Positions 6,431 to 14,907 are shown, numbered from the stretch's first letter. The stretch is DNA of 64,000 nt from Phenylobacterium sp. (GCF_030693625.1 NZ_JAUYAF010000035.1:62001-126000), one strand, 5' to 3'. The notes: generated by a model from the sequence alone, not told the origin. Numbers and translations are program-made.

Positions 6431-7237
6431 CTAGTCCGGCAGGTCGTAGCTGACGACCTTGAAGCTGCTGAGGATCGCGGTCCCGAAGGTGTTGGCGATG
6501 GCCACGTCGGTGGCGTCACGGCCCCGCGCGATCAGCACCCGGCCGATGCGGGGCATGTTGTTGCGGGCGTCGAAGGCGTGCCACTGCCCGCCCAGATAGA
6601 CTTCGAACCAGGCGCTGAAGTCCATTTCGCCCACGACGGGCACGCCGATGTCGCCCAGATAGCCCGTGCAGTATCGCGCCGGGATGTTCATGCAGCGGCA
6701 GAAAGCGACCGCCAGATGGGCATAGTCGCGGCAGACGCCGCGGCCTTCGCAATAGGCCTCGAAAGCGGTCATGGTCGGCCGGGCGTGCTCGTAGCCGAAC
6801 TTGATGTGGTTGTGCACCCAGTCGACGATGGCCTGGACGCGGGGCCAGCCCGGCTCGGTGTGCTGGAACATCGACCAGGCGATGTCGCTCAGCCGGTCGG
6901 TCTCGCAATAGCGGCTGCCCAGCAGGAAGATCAGCACCTCGTCCGGCAGGTCCTCCACCCGGGCCTGCGGCGCGAGGGGCGAGATCACGTCGGGCTGGCC
7001 GTTGTCGGCGATGATGAAGTCGGCCGACAGGGTCAGGCGGCCCGCGGGCGCCAGGACCCGGCTGCAGATATTGCCCCATCCGTCCAGGTACTGGCGCACG
7101 TCCAGCATCGGGTCGGTGCGCAGCCAATCGGGGGTTTCCAGGTCGTGCCGCCGCGTCGGGTGGACGCTCAGCATCAGCAGCATCGGGACCGGTGCCGGGC
7201 AGTCGTAGATGATCTCAAAGCCCGTCTGAATGCGCAT
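6431..7237 (-). CDS. Transglutaminase-like protein (catalytic His apparently absent)
   Basis: A 268-aa COG1305-type protein. The Cys motif is present (GRGVCRDYAHLAVAFCR, about 166-182) and an Asp motif follows (FDARNNMPRIGR), but the place where the family has His-Ala-Trp reads DFSAWFEVYLGG. The catalytic His therefore appears to be Ser, although a nearby His in QWHAFDA could substitute. Family enzymes act on peptide amide bonds. It lies 18 bases downstream of a second transglutaminase-like gene in the same direction, a pair also seen in other proteobacteria. Activity is uncertain. Confidence 0.85.
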   Translation of the reverse strand: MRIQTGFEIIYDCPAPVPMLLMLSVHPTRRHDLETPDWLRTDPMLDVRQYLDGWGNICSRVLAPAGRLTLSADFIIADNGQPDVISPLAPQARVEDLPDEVLIFLLGSRYCETDRLSDIAWSMFQHTEPGWPRVQAIVDWVHNHIKFGYEHARPTMTAFEAYCEGRGVCRDYAHLAVAFCRCMNIPARYCTGYLGDIGVPVVGEMDFSAWFEVYLGGQWHAFDARNNMPRIGRVLIARGRDATDVAIANTFGTAILSSFKVVSYDLPD

Positions 7238-7255
7238 CAGTTCCCTGGGTCGTCG

Positions 7256-8191
7256 TTAGCCTTCCGCGCCAATGGCTCGGAACGGCATAGGTTGCACATC
7301 GAGCTCTCCTTCGTCGCGGACATCAACCTCGACCTCCATGCCGAGATAGTCCGCGGCCTGACCTGACCAGCTTCCGTGCAGCGGCACCGCCTGGCGGGGA
7401 TCGCGGGCTATCGCGACGCGCACCAGATCGGCGTTGCCGACGATGCCGTTGGTGGGATCGAACTCCACCCAGCCACAGGCTGGCAGGTAGACCCGCACCC
7501 AGGCGTGGGTATGCCCGGCGCTGGCGCGGCTGAGGCCCGCACCCACCATGGGACTGTAGATGTAGCCGGAGACGAACCGGGCCGCGAGGCCGAGGCTGCG
7601 GGCCGCCTCGATCATCAGGATGGCGTAGTCGCGGCAGGTCCCGCTGCGGAGGGCCAGGGTTTCAAGGGGATCCTGGATGCCGCGCGCCAGGCGGGAATTG
7701 TACTTGAACTCCGCATAGATGGCCTGGGTCATGTCGCTGAGCAGGGTCTGCAGGCTGGTCTTCCCCACCGGCTTCACAAACCGCCGGGCCCAGGCGTCGA
7801 TCAGGCCCTCGGGGTCGGGATAGTGCCGCTGCATGGACTGCTCGAGATCGGGCAGGTCCTCGGGGCTGTAGTCGAAGGGCATGGCCCCGGTATAGACCTC
7901 CACCTCCCCCTCGACGTCGGCGAAGGCCGGGAGGGGCGTGTGGTCCAGACGAACCCGACTGTCGAAGATCAGCTCCTCTGTGCGGCCGGTGAAGCCCGCG
8001 ATGCTGACGCAGTTGCCGAACACGTCGTGCACCGAACGCATGCGTTCCGGTGTGGGCGTGATGGTCAGGTCGCAGGACAGGATGCGCTGGTCATAGCTCT
8101 CGCGCGGCCGCAGCATCATGCGGTGCTCGCCCAGCGCCACCGGAGTGCGGTAGCGGTAGCGGGTGACGTGGCGGATCGAAAGGATCGGCAT
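7256..8191 (-). CDS. Transglutaminase-like cysteine protease family protein
   Basis: A 311-aa protein starting MPILSIRHVTRYRYRTPVALG, the usual opening of bacterial transglutaminase-like proteins with an N-terminal beta domain (about 1-110). The full catalytic triad is readable: Cys in SGTCRDYAILM, His in HTHAWVRVYLP and Asp in VEFDPTNGI. The frame extends 30 bases upstream, but ATG 8191 fits the family. It is first in a two-gene leftward run and divergent from the N-formylglutamate amidohydrolase-like gene, whose proposed TTG start overlaps this ATG. Substrate unknown. Confidence 0.9.
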   Translation of the reverse strand: MPILSIRHVTRYRYRTPVALGEHRMMLRPRESYDQRILSCDLTITPTPERMRSVHDVFGNCVSIAGFTGRTEELIFDSRVRLDHTPLPAFADVEGEVEVYTGAMPFDYSPEDLPDLEQSMQRHYPDPEGLIDAWARRFVKPVGKTSLQTLLSDMTQAIYAEFKYNSRLARGIQDPLETLALRSGTCRDYAILMIEAARSLGLAARFVSGYIYSPMVGAGLSRASAGHTHAWVRVYLPACGWVEFDPTNGIVGNADLVRVAIARDPRQAVPLHGSWSGQAADYLGMEVEVDVRDEGELDVQPMPFRAIGAEG

Positions 8192-8976
8192 TGGGTGAGC
8201 GTGAGGCCGATTTGTCGCCAAGTTCTAAACGAATCTTGCACCGCGACGATCCGTCCCCGGTGCATGTCACCAATCCGGGCGGAGCCTGCCCGCTGCTGCT
8301 CATCGGCGACCATGCCGGGCGGGCGATCCCGAAGCGTCTGGGCGGCCTGGGCCTGACAGCCGCCGACATGGACAGCCACATCGCCTGGGACATCGGGATC
8401 GGCGGCCTGGGGGACCGGCTCGCCGAGCGCCTGGACGCCTGCTTCATCCGCCAGACCTATTCGCGCCTGGTGATCGACTGCAACCGCAGGCCCGGCGCGC
8501 CGGCCGCCATGCCCGAGGTCAGCGACGGGGTGACCATCCCCGGCAATCTCGGCCTGGACGCCCAGACCATGGCCGGGCGGCGGGCGGAGATCTACCAGCC
8601 CTATCAGGACGCCATCGCCGCCGAGCTGGACCGCCGGGCGGACCGGCCAACGATCCTGGTCTCCCTGCACAGCTTCACCCCGGTCATGCAGGGCCACGTG
8701 CGGCCCTGGCGCATGGGAGTCCTGCACCGCGACGACTCCGCCTTCTCGAGCCGGGTGCTGGCCCTCCTTCAGCGGGAGCTGGGCGACGCCGCCGGCGACA
8801 ACGAACCCTATCGCATGGACGAGACCGACAACACGGTCCCCCTGCACGCCGACCCTCGCGGCCTGGACTATCTGGAGCTGGAGGTGCGCCAGGACCTTCT
8901 CGCGGAGCCTTCCGGCCAGGCGGCGATGGCGGAGGTCCTCGAGCGGATCCTGACCGAGGCGCTCAGGCCTGGTTGA
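8191..8976 (+). CDS. N-formylglutamate amidohydrolase family protein
   Basis: A protein of up to 261 aa. LLLIGDHAGRAIPKRLG, YSRLVIDCNR and LVSLHSFTPVMQG are hallmark segments of the FGase family, zinc enzymes releasing formate from N-formylglutamate in histidine breakdown. No other hut gene is nearby, so the true substrate may differ. The start is unsettled: TTG 8191 has AAAGGAT just upstream but coincides with the divergent gene's start; TTG 8236 (product starting MHRDDPSP) or GTG 8260 would match typical family length better. Confidence 0.85.
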   Translation: MGEREADLSPSSKRILHRDDPSPVHVTNPGGACPLLLIGDHAGRAIPKRLGGLGLTAADMDSHIAWDIGIGGLGDRLAERLDACFIRQTYSRLVIDCNRRPGAPAAMPEVSDGVTIPGNLGLDAQTMAGRRAEIYQPYQDAIAAELDRRADRPTILVSLHSFTPVMQGHVRPWRMGVLHRDDSAFSSRVLALLQRELGDAAGDNEPYRMDETDNTVPLHADPRGLDYLELEVRQDLLAEPSGQAAMAEVLERILTEALRPG

Positions 8977-9146
8977 TGGTGTCGCCCTTGACCTGGGCGC
9001 GGCCGTCGGCGGCCAGGCCGGTGCGGTCCCGGTCAGGATCAGGCCTCCCAAAACCCCACCTCCGGAGAACTGCGTAGGGGAAAGCCCCGAATGTCGCCGT
9101 CTCCCCCCCTTGGGTACACCCCGCTGGTAAGCCCAAGGAGTTTCCC

Positions 9147-9836
9147 ATGACCGCGCCGCTTGTCGATCTCTCGATCCACCACACCCCCAAGGGTGTCTCT
9201 GACCGGGTGGCGTTCGGCTTCACCAAGCTGCTGCGTTTCTGCGCCGACACCTTCTTCGCCAAGCGCTACGGCCACCGGGCCATCGTGCTGGAAACCGTGG
9301 CCGCCGTGCCCGGCATGGTCGGCGCCACCCTGAACCACCTGAAGTGCCTGCGCCGTATGTGCGACGACAACGGCTGGATCAAGACCCTGATGGACGAGGC
9401 CGAGAACGAGCGGATGCACCTGATGACCTTCATCGAGGTGGCCAAGCCGACGGCCTTCGAGCGCTTCGTCGTGGTGGCCGTGCAGTGGGTCTTCTACCTC
9501 TGCTTCTTCGGCCTCTACCTGGTGTCGGCCAAGACCGCGCACCGCGTCGTCGGCTACTTCGAGGAAGAGGCGGTGATCAGCTACACCCACTACCTGGCCG
9601 AGATCGACGAGGGCCGGTCGCCCAACGTGGCCGCCCCCGAGCTCGCCAAGCGCTACTGGGGTCTGGCCGATGATGCGACGCTGCGCGATGTCGTCGAGGT
9701 TGTGAGGGCCGACGAGGCCCACCACCGTGACGTCAACCACGGCTTCGCCAACCAACTGGCCAACCTGCCGCAAGGCGCCGTGGCGCCGTGCCCGCCGCAC
9801 ATCGAGTTGCAGCCCACCTGGAAAACCGCTGCGTAA
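9147..9836 (+). CDS. aox: Alternative (diiron) quinol oxidase
   Basis: A 229-aa alternative oxidase. All di-iron ligands are visible: E49 (LET), E88 and H91 (NERMHL), E140 (FEEEA), E190 and H193 (RADEAHHRDVNH). Two hydrophobic stretches (about 46-66 and 106-128) mark the monotopic membrane face. The enzyme oxidises quinol and reduces O2 to water without pumping protons, and the class resists cyanide and nitric oxide. AAGGAG lies 7 bases before the ATG. It opens an operon with a receiver protein, a group III haemoglobin and a small membrane protein, all spaced 11 bases or less. No dyad like 873-895 was found upstream. Confidence 0.95.
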   Translation: MTAPLVDLSIHHTPKGVSDRVAFGFTKLLRFCADTFFAKRYGHRAIVLETVAAVPGMVGATLNHLKCLRRMCDDNGWIKTLMDEAENERMHLMTFIEVAKPTAFERFVVVAVQWVFYLCFFGLYLVSAKTAHRVVGYFEEEAVISYTHYLAEIDEGRSPNVAAPELAKRYWGLADDATLRDVVEVVRADEAHHRDVNHGFANQLANLPQGAVAPCPPHIELQPTWKTAA

Positions 9837-9847
9837 CGAGGCCTCCG

Positions 9848-10243
9848 GTGATCCCTTCTTCTCAAGAGGGCACGGTGTTCATCGTCGATGACGATGAGGC
9901 GGTGCGCGCCGCGCTGAAGTTCTCGCTGGAAATCGACGGCCACACTGTCGAGGTCCACGAGAACGGCAAGGCCCTCTTCCAACGGGCCGAGAGCCCCATG
10001 ACCGGGTGCCTGGTCCTCGAACAGGCGCTCCCGGACATAAACGGGCTGCAACTCGTCCAGGAGCTCAGGCGGCGGCACGTCGACCTGCCGGCCATCCTCG
10101 TCACCACCCAACCCTCGAGGGACGTCCGCACCGAGGCCGCCGCCGCCGGGGTTCCGATCGTGGAGAAGCCGCTCTTGACCGACACCCTGCTCGTGACCGT
10201 CGAGGAGGCCCTGGCTCTTCACGCCAACGGACCGGCCTCATGA
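9848..10243 (+). CDS. Stand-alone FixJ-type receiver domain with Glu at the phospho-acceptor site
   Basis: A 131-aa protein, GTG start 11 bases after the oxidase, with GAGG upstream. It consists of one receiver domain (IVDDDEAVR, 12-20; VEKP near the end supplies the conserved Lys) and no output domain. Aligned gap-free to FixJ, the phosphorylated Asp54 corresponds to E58 in CLVLEQALPDING. The acidic pocket is otherwise intact. It may be locked in an active-like state or bind a partner without phosphorylation (inference). It overlaps the next gene by ATGA. Confidence 0.85.
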   Translation: MIPSSQEGTVFIVDDDEAVRAALKFSLEIDGHTVEVHENGKALFQRAESPMTGCLVLEQALPDINGLQLVQELRRRHVDLPAILVTTQPSRDVRTEAAAAGVPIVEKPLLTDTLLVTVEEALALHANGPAS

Positions 10244-10665
10244 CCCCTCGCGAGGGACCGGGCGCGGCGGCCGGTGCCACCGAGCCGATGATCGCCGACC
10301 TGGTGCACGCCTTCTACGCCAAGGCCCGCCTTGATCCGGAGCTCGGCCCCATCTTCAACCGCGTCATCGGCGACGGATGGGACGAGCACCTCGCCAAGCT
10401 GTGCGACTTCTGGTCATCGGTGCTGCTGGCCACCGGGCGTTTCAAGGGCTCGCCGATGCAGGCTCATGTCCGCATACCCGACCTGGATCGCCGCCACTTC
10501 ACCCGGTGGCTGACCCTCTTTTCCGAGACCGCGCAGGAGGTGTGCCCTGCGGCGGCGGCGGACCTGTTCATGGCCAAGGCCGCGATGATCGCCGAGAGCC
10601 TGCAACTGGGCATGGCCACCTCCCGCGGCGAACTCCCCGAACTCCTCCGGACTCCAACCTCATGA
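10240..10665 (+). CDS. Group III truncated haemoglobin (copy 2)
   Basis: A 141-aa paralogue of the globin at 923-1372, sharing DLVHAFYAKAR, LGPIFNRVIGD, HLAKLCDFWSSV, GRFKGSPMQAH (proximal His76 likely) and HFTRW (86-90). The ATG overlaps the stop of the receiver gene (ATGA), and its own stop overlaps the ATG of the small membrane protein, so all three are translationally coupled. Family members bind O2 and NO. Placement behind an NO-tolerant oxidase points to nitric oxide or low-oxygen physiology (inference). Confidence 0.92.
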   Translation: MTPREGPGAAAGATEPMIADLVHAFYAKARLDPELGPIFNRVIGDGWDEHLAKLCDFWSSVLLATGRFKGSPMQAHVRIPDLDRRHFTRWLTLFSETAQEVCPAAAADLFMAKAAMIAESLQLGMATSRGELPELLRTPTS

Positions 10666-10817
10666 AACTGCTGAAAATCCTGATGTCGCCCGCCAACGGC
10701 GTCTGCGACCGACTCGGCATCGCCAACGAGCATGAGCGCGGGATGATGCGCATGCTGGTGAACATGTGCCTCTGCACCGTCATCGCCGGTTTGTTGACCT
10801 GGGCCGCCTTCGCCTAG
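10662..10817 (+). CDS. Small single-span membrane protein following haemoglobin (copy 2)
   Basis: A 51-aa paralogue of the peptide at 1404-1562. It shares PAN-x-VCD-x-LG (residues 10-18) and EHERGMMRMLVNM (about 22-34), followed by one hydrophobic span ending WAAFA. It overlaps the globin stop by 4 bases. Two independent globin loci retaining the same peptide directly downstream, in coupled translation, argues that it is a genuine partner rather than a chance frame. I know no named family for it. Confidence 0.8.
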   Translation: MKLLKILMSPANGVCDRLGIANEHERGMMRMLVNMCLCTVIAGLLTWAAFA

Positions 10818-10925
10818 ACACGCGTTCGCGCAACCGCCCCGCGGGTCGAGCACGCGATGTTGCTCTGATCACGGACGAACCGGCGCGCCAGCTGCGCGTT
10901 CGCACTCCGGAATGTCGGAGGTGAA

Positions 10926-11612
10926 ATGGACTGGTTTGACCCGGACTTCGTGTGGCCCGTCGTGGGATCGGTGGTCGCCGGCGCCCTGATCGGGCTGGAA
11001 CGCCAGTACCGGGGCGCGCCGGCGGGGTTCCGCACCCACATCCTGGTGTCCCTGGCCTCTGGCCTGCTGATGCTGGCGGCTGTCCACCAGGTCCGTTGGC
11101 TCAGTGACACCCCCAGCGAAATCATCCGGATCGACCCGGTCCGGATGGCTCATGGCATCCTCACCGGCATCGGTTTCCTCGGGGCCGGCGTGATCTTCCG
11201 CGAGGGGATGACGATCCGCGGCCTGACCACCGCGGCCTCGCTGTGGATCACCTCGGCGATCGGCACCCTTTACGGCATCGGCTTCTATGGTCTGGCCGTC
11301 GGCGGCACCGTCGTCACCCTGCTGGTGCTGGCCGCTGTCACCGTCACCGAGAGCCGGCTCCCCCAGCGCGCCTATGTCGATATCACAATCCGCTACCGGC
11401 GAGGGTCAGCCCTGGGCGAGGCATGGTTCCGAGACACCCTCAAGGCGCACGGCGCGCACGCCTCGAAGGTGGCCATCTCAGCCGACCAGGAGGTTGCGTC
11501 TTTCGAGACCACCGTCCAGACCCACAGGGCGCTGAGCACAGAGGGCCTGGCGGCCGCCCTGTCAGAGGACGCCGAGGTGGTGGGCTTCACCATCCGCCCC
11601 CACGCGACCTGA
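10926..11612 (+). CDS. MgtC/SapB family membrane protein
   Basis: A 228-aa protein. The MgtC domain (about 1-145) has hydrophobic spans and the hallmark LIGLERQYRGAPAGFRTHIL, then GILTGIGFLGAGVIF and TTAASLWITSAIGTLYGIG. A soluble ACT-like C-terminus (about 150-228) follows. Family members support growth at low magnesium and inhibit the ATP synthase in some pathogens. GGAGGTGAA sits directly before the ATG. The gene is 108 bases after the globin operon and probably has its own promoter. Confidence 0.92.
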   Translation: MDWFDPDFVWPVVGSVVAGALIGLERQYRGAPAGFRTHILVSLASGLLMLAAVHQVRWLSDTPSEIIRIDPVRMAHGILTGIGFLGAGVIFREGMTIRGLTTAASLWITSAIGTLYGIGFYGLAVGGTVVTLLVLAAVTVTESRLPQRAYVDITIRYRRGSALGEAWFRDTLKAHGAHASKVAISADQEVASFETTVQTHRALSTEGLAAALSEDAEVVGFTIRPHAT

Positions 11613-11629
11613 GCACTTAACTCTCTGAG

Positions 11630-12253
11630 TCAGGACTGTTCGGCGCGCGCCGCGGCTTCCCATTCCAGGAACTCCGGCGTCTCCAGGATCGTGGCCACAT
11701 AGGCGCCGGCCGCGCCCGTCGGCTTGATCCCGTAGGTGCGGAAGCGGCTGGCGACCGGGGCGTAGAAGGCGTCGGCGATGGACCAGTCGCCCAGCAGGTA
11801 CGGGCCGCCGAACCTGCCGAGCAGCTCGTTCCAGAGTTCGGTGATGCGGGCGACGTTCCTGGCTGTCGCCTCGGAGAGGTCGGCCTGGCGCGGCTCTAGG
11901 TCGATGGCCATGGGGCATTCCTGCCGCAGAGCCTGGAATCCGGAGTGCATCTCGGCGGACGCCGAACGGCCCATGGCGCGGGCGACCGGGTCGTCTGGCC
12001 ACAGCTTGGCGGCCGGAAACCCCTCGGCCAGGTACTCGCAGATGGCCAGTGAGTCCCAGACCACCAGCTCTCCGTCCTTCAAGGCGGGCACCAGGCCGGA
12101 CCTGGAGACCGGGCGGATCGCCTCATAGGTGGCGTTGTTCTCCTGGCGCAGCGCGATCAGGGTTTCGGTGAACGGCGTTCCGGTCCGCTTGAGGGCCAGC
12201 CATGGCCGCAGCGACCAGCTGGACCACCTGCGGGTTCCGATCAGCAATTCCAT
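11630..12253 (-). CDS. Glutathione S-transferase family protein
   Basis: A 207-aa two-domain GST. The thioredoxin-fold N-terminus (1-78) includes IGTRRWSSWSLRPW with a candidate catalytic Ser, the cis-Pro region SRSGLVPALKDG and the glutathione-binding WDSLAICEYLAE. An all-helical C-terminal domain follows. Likely a cytosolic detoxification enzyme; the substrate cannot be read from sequence. It converges on the mgtC-like gene (17 bases apart) and is divergent from an MFS transporter. Confidence 0.9.
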   Translation of the reverse strand: MELLIGTRRWSSWSLRPWLALKRTGTPFTETLIALRQENNATYEAIRPVSRSGLVPALKDGELVVWDSLAICEYLAEGFPAAKLWPDDPVARAMGRSASAEMHSGFQALRQECPMAIDLEPRQADLSEATARNVARITELWNELLGRFGGPYLLGDWSIADAFYAPVASRFRTYGIKPTGAAGAYVATILETPEFLEWEAAARAEQS

Positions 12254-12353
12254 GACTTACCTCCGCTAAAATCACGCAGCCGCTATTGGCGTGAGCGCTC
12301 GGGCGCCGTCTAGTGTCGCCAACAATCAAAAGCCATCCGAGGAAACCCCCATC

Positions 12354-13727
12354 ATGACCGAGGCTTCCGCCCCGGCCCCTATCGGCGCCAGCATCTCCGA
12401 CGGCACGGGTCCCGCCGTTCCCCTGGTCTCCGACGCCTACCGCCGTTACGCCCTCGTCATCCTGATGTTGGTCTACACGCTCAACTTCCTCGACCGGCAG
12501 ATCGTCACGATCCTGGCTGAGCCGATCAAGAACGACCTGGGCCTCGCCGACTGGCAGCTGGGCCTGATGACCGGCCTGGCCTTCGCCGTCTTCTATACGG
12601 TGCTGGGCCTGCCGATCGCCCGCCTCGCCGAGAGCTTCAACCGGGTCTGGATCATCGGCGGCTCGCTGGCGGTCTGGTCAGGCTTCACCGTGCTTTGCGG
12701 CCAGGCCGGCAACTTCGCCCAGCTGGTGGGCGCGCGTATCGGGGTCGGTATCGGCGAGGCGGGCTGCACGCCCACCGCCCACTCCCTGATCGCCGACTAT
12801 GCGCCCAAGGAAAAACGCGCCTCGGCCCTGGCCTTCTTCTCCATCGGCACCCCGCTGGGGGGCCTGCTGGGCCTGGCCATGGGCGGGCTGATCGCCGACG
12901 CCTACGGCTGGCGCACCGCCTTCCTGCTGGCCGGTGTGCCCGGCCTGGTGTTCACCATCGTGGTCATGCTGACCCTGAAGGAGCCGCGCAAGGCCATGAG
13001 CGCTGCGGCCGCCGCAGCCCATGCCCCGGGCAAGGGCCACTTCGCCGCCACCCTGAAGTACCTGCGCGGCAAGCCGGTGTTCTGGCTGATCGCCTTCGCC
13101 GCCGCCGTGAAGGCCTTCATCGGCTACGGCCACGCCCCCTTCACCGCCTCCTTCTTCCTGCGCAACCACGCTGAGGAAGTGGCCCAGATGGCCGACCGGT
13201 TCGGCCTGGGCTCCGTGGGCTTCCTGGGCCTGGCGCTCGGCCTGATGGGCGGCACCGCGGGGATCATCTCCTCCTGGGCCGGCGGCGCCATCGCCGACTG
13301 GGCCGCCAAGCGCGACATCCGCGCCTATATGAGCGTCCCGGCCGTCGCCTCGCTGATCTCGCCGTTCATCTACGCCACCGCCATCCTGCTGCCCTCGGCC
13401 TTCTGGGCCCTGTGGCTGCTGATCCTCCCGGGCCTGCTGGGCTCGCTCTGGTACGGACCGGTCTACGCCAGCGCCCAGAGCCTGGTGCCGCCGCAGATGC
13501 GCGCCACCTCGGCCTCGATCCTGATCTTCATCATCAACCTGGTGGGCTTGGGCCTGGGGCCGTTGTTCGTCGGCATCCTCTCCGACGTCCTGGCCAACGG
13601 GCCGCTGGCGCTGGGCTCGGCGGAGGGCGTCCGCTGGGCGCTGATCCTCTCGGCCTTCCTGGGCGTTATCGCCACCGTCCTCTTCTGGCTGGCGCGCCGC
13701 TCCATCCGCGAAGAGATCGTCTCCTGA
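12354..13727 (+). CDS. MFS transporter, spinster-like (copy A)
   Basis: A 457-aa, 12-span major facilitator. Landmarks are LNFLDRQIVTILAEPIKNDL in span 1, the A-motif-like GLPIARLAESFNR between spans 2 and 3, GVGIGEAGCTPTAHSLIADY and LGSLWYGPVYA. GAGGAAA sits 8 bases before ATG 12354; the frame is open upstream but lacks a better start. It is one of three related spinster-type transporters in the window (others at 21525 and 31499). Such proteins move lipids or organic anions in other systems; this substrate is unknown. Confidence 0.9.
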   Translation: MTEASAPAPIGASISDGTGPAVPLVSDAYRRYALVILMLVYTLNFLDRQIVTILAEPIKNDLGLADWQLGLMTGLAFAVFYTVLGLPIARLAESFNRVWIIGGSLAVWSGFTVLCGQAGNFAQLVGARIGVGIGEAGCTPTAHSLIADYAPKEKRASALAFFSIGTPLGGLLGLAMGGLIADAYGWRTAFLLAGVPGLVFTIVVMLTLKEPRKAMSAAAAAAHAPGKGHFAATLKYLRGKPVFWLIAFAAAVKAFIGYGHAPFTASFFLRNHAEEVAQMADRFGLGSVGFLGLALGLMGGTAGIISSWAGGAIADWAAKRDIRAYMSVPAVASLISPFIYATAILLPSAFWALWLLILPGLLGSLWYGPVYASAQSLVPPQMRATSASILIFIINLVGLGLGPLFVGILSDVLANGPLALGSAEGVRWALILSAFLGVIATVLFWLARRSIREEIVS

Positions 13728-13835
13728 CACCGAGACACTGACTGGCCTGCGCCGCCTGCCTTATCCCGGCGGGCGGCGCGGGCCAGATCGACTCCGGCTG
13801 TTGGCCTGGGTCGGCGCGCGTGGTCTAGTCGAGCT

Positions 13836-14192
13836 ATGTTCAAGTCGATCTTCGCCGCCGCCCTCGCGCTCGTGATGGTCTCGTGCGCGCCCGCGCCAAC
13901 CCCGGCCGTGGTCGCCTCGGCCAGTCCCGATGTCGCCGCCTGCACCGCCAAGGGCGGCACGGTCCGCCCCGTCTGCCGCATGCAGCGGCCGGCCTGCGTC
14001 ATCGCCTATTCCGACGCCGGCAAGACCTGCTCCGACAAGTCCGACTGCCAGGGCCGCTGCCTGTATGAAGGCGAGGCGCCCACCGATCCCGCCGCCGCCG
14101 TCACCGGTCAGTGCCAGGCCACATCGGACCCCTGCGGCTGCTTCACCACTGTGGTGCAGGGCAGGATGGGCCCCGGGCTCTGCGTCGACTGA
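13836..14192 (+). CDS. Cysteine-rich secreted lipoprotein, unknown function
   Basis: A 118-aa protein with a lipoprotein signal peptide: MFKSIFAAALALVMVSCAP, probable lipidated Cys17. The mature part holds about eight further Cys in pairs (CRMQRPAC, TCSDKSDCQGRC, CQATSDPCGC), suggesting a small disulfide-rich fold outside the cytoplasm. I do not recognise the family. Its stop overlaps the start of the SRAP-domain gene (TGATG), so the two are translationally coupled despite very different predicted locations. Confidence 0.75.
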   Translation: MFKSIFAAALALVMVSCAPAPTPAVVASASPDVAACTAKGGTVRPVCRMQRPACVIAYSDAGKTCSDKSDCQGRCLYEGEAPTDPAAAVTGQCQATSDPCGCFTTVVQGRMGPGLCVD

Positions 14193-14800
14193 TGTGTAAC
14201 GAATACGCGCGCAAGAAGTCCCTGGACGAGCTGCTCGCCGAGTTCGCCAGCGTCTTCGACGCCCCGCCCCTGTTCGAATGGGAGAACGACCACACCCCCA
14301 ACGATCTGTCGGGCAAGGCCAGCGTGAAGATCCGCGACACCGCTCCGATCTTCCGGCTGCGGGATGACAGGCTGGTCGCCTCCATGACCCCCTGGGCCTG
14401 GCCCGGACCGGGCGGCAAGCCGGTGTTCAACTTCAAGTCCGAGGGCCGCGACTTCAGCCGCAACGACCGCGTGCTGATCTTCGCCGACGCCTTCTTCGAA
14501 TATACGGCGCCCCTGGCTCCGAAGGTGAAGCTGAAGGACAAGCACCAGTTCACCATGGCGGGGCAGGACTGGTTCTGGATCGCCGGCATCGTCAAGGAGG
14601 GCTGCTTCTCGATGCTCACCGCCAGCCCTGGCCCCGACGTCGCCCCCTACCACGACCGCGGGATCATCCCCCTGGCGCCCAAGGCCGGCCTGGACTGGCT
14701 GACCCTGGCCCGCCCGCAGGCCGCGCTTCTCGCCCCCCCGCCCGCCGGGAGCCTGACCCACACCCTGCTGCGCAGGGACGGAACAGACCTGGCGGCTTGA
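14192..14800 (+). CDS. SRAP-domain (YedK/HMCES-like) protein
   Basis: A 202-aa protein starting MCNEYARKK. After removal of Met1, Cys2 would be the nucleophile that crosslinks abasic sites in single-stranded DNA in the HMCES/YedK family. Other expected active-site positions appear as N80 (VFNFKSEG), E103 (FFEY) and a His in PYHDRGIIPL, though surrounding sequence diverges from canonical YedK. The start overlaps the upstream lipoprotein stop. A DNA-damage role is inferred from the family. Confidence 0.85.
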   Translation: MCNEYARKKSLDELLAEFASVFDAPPLFEWENDHTPNDLSGKASVKIRDTAPIFRLRDDRLVASMTPWAWPGPGGKPVFNFKSEGRDFSRNDRVLIFADAFFEYTAPLAPKVKLKDKHQFTMAGQDWFWIAGIVKEGCFSMLTASPGPDVAPYHDRGIIPLAPKAGLDWLTLARPQAALLAPPPAGSLTHTLLRRDGTDLAA

Positions 14801-14907
14801 TCTAGATCGTGGGCGGCGCTCGCTAGTGGGATAGGGTGCTCGCTCTTCCGCCCCCGATTGCGTCCCCCATATGAGTGTCAGTCCCGCAGACCGAAACGGC
14901 CGACCCG

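Noticed and set aside
8973..9050. Minus-strand fragment ending in a CsbD-like tail (GRAQVKGDTINQA)
   Set aside because: About 20 residues resemble the end of CsbD stress proteins, but there is no start or upstream part before the alternative oxidase; too short to call even as a pseudogene.
9000..9146. NsrR-like or Fnr-like operator before the alternative oxidase
   Set aside because: No dyad similar to 873-895 or TTGAT-N4-ATCAA could be found by eye.
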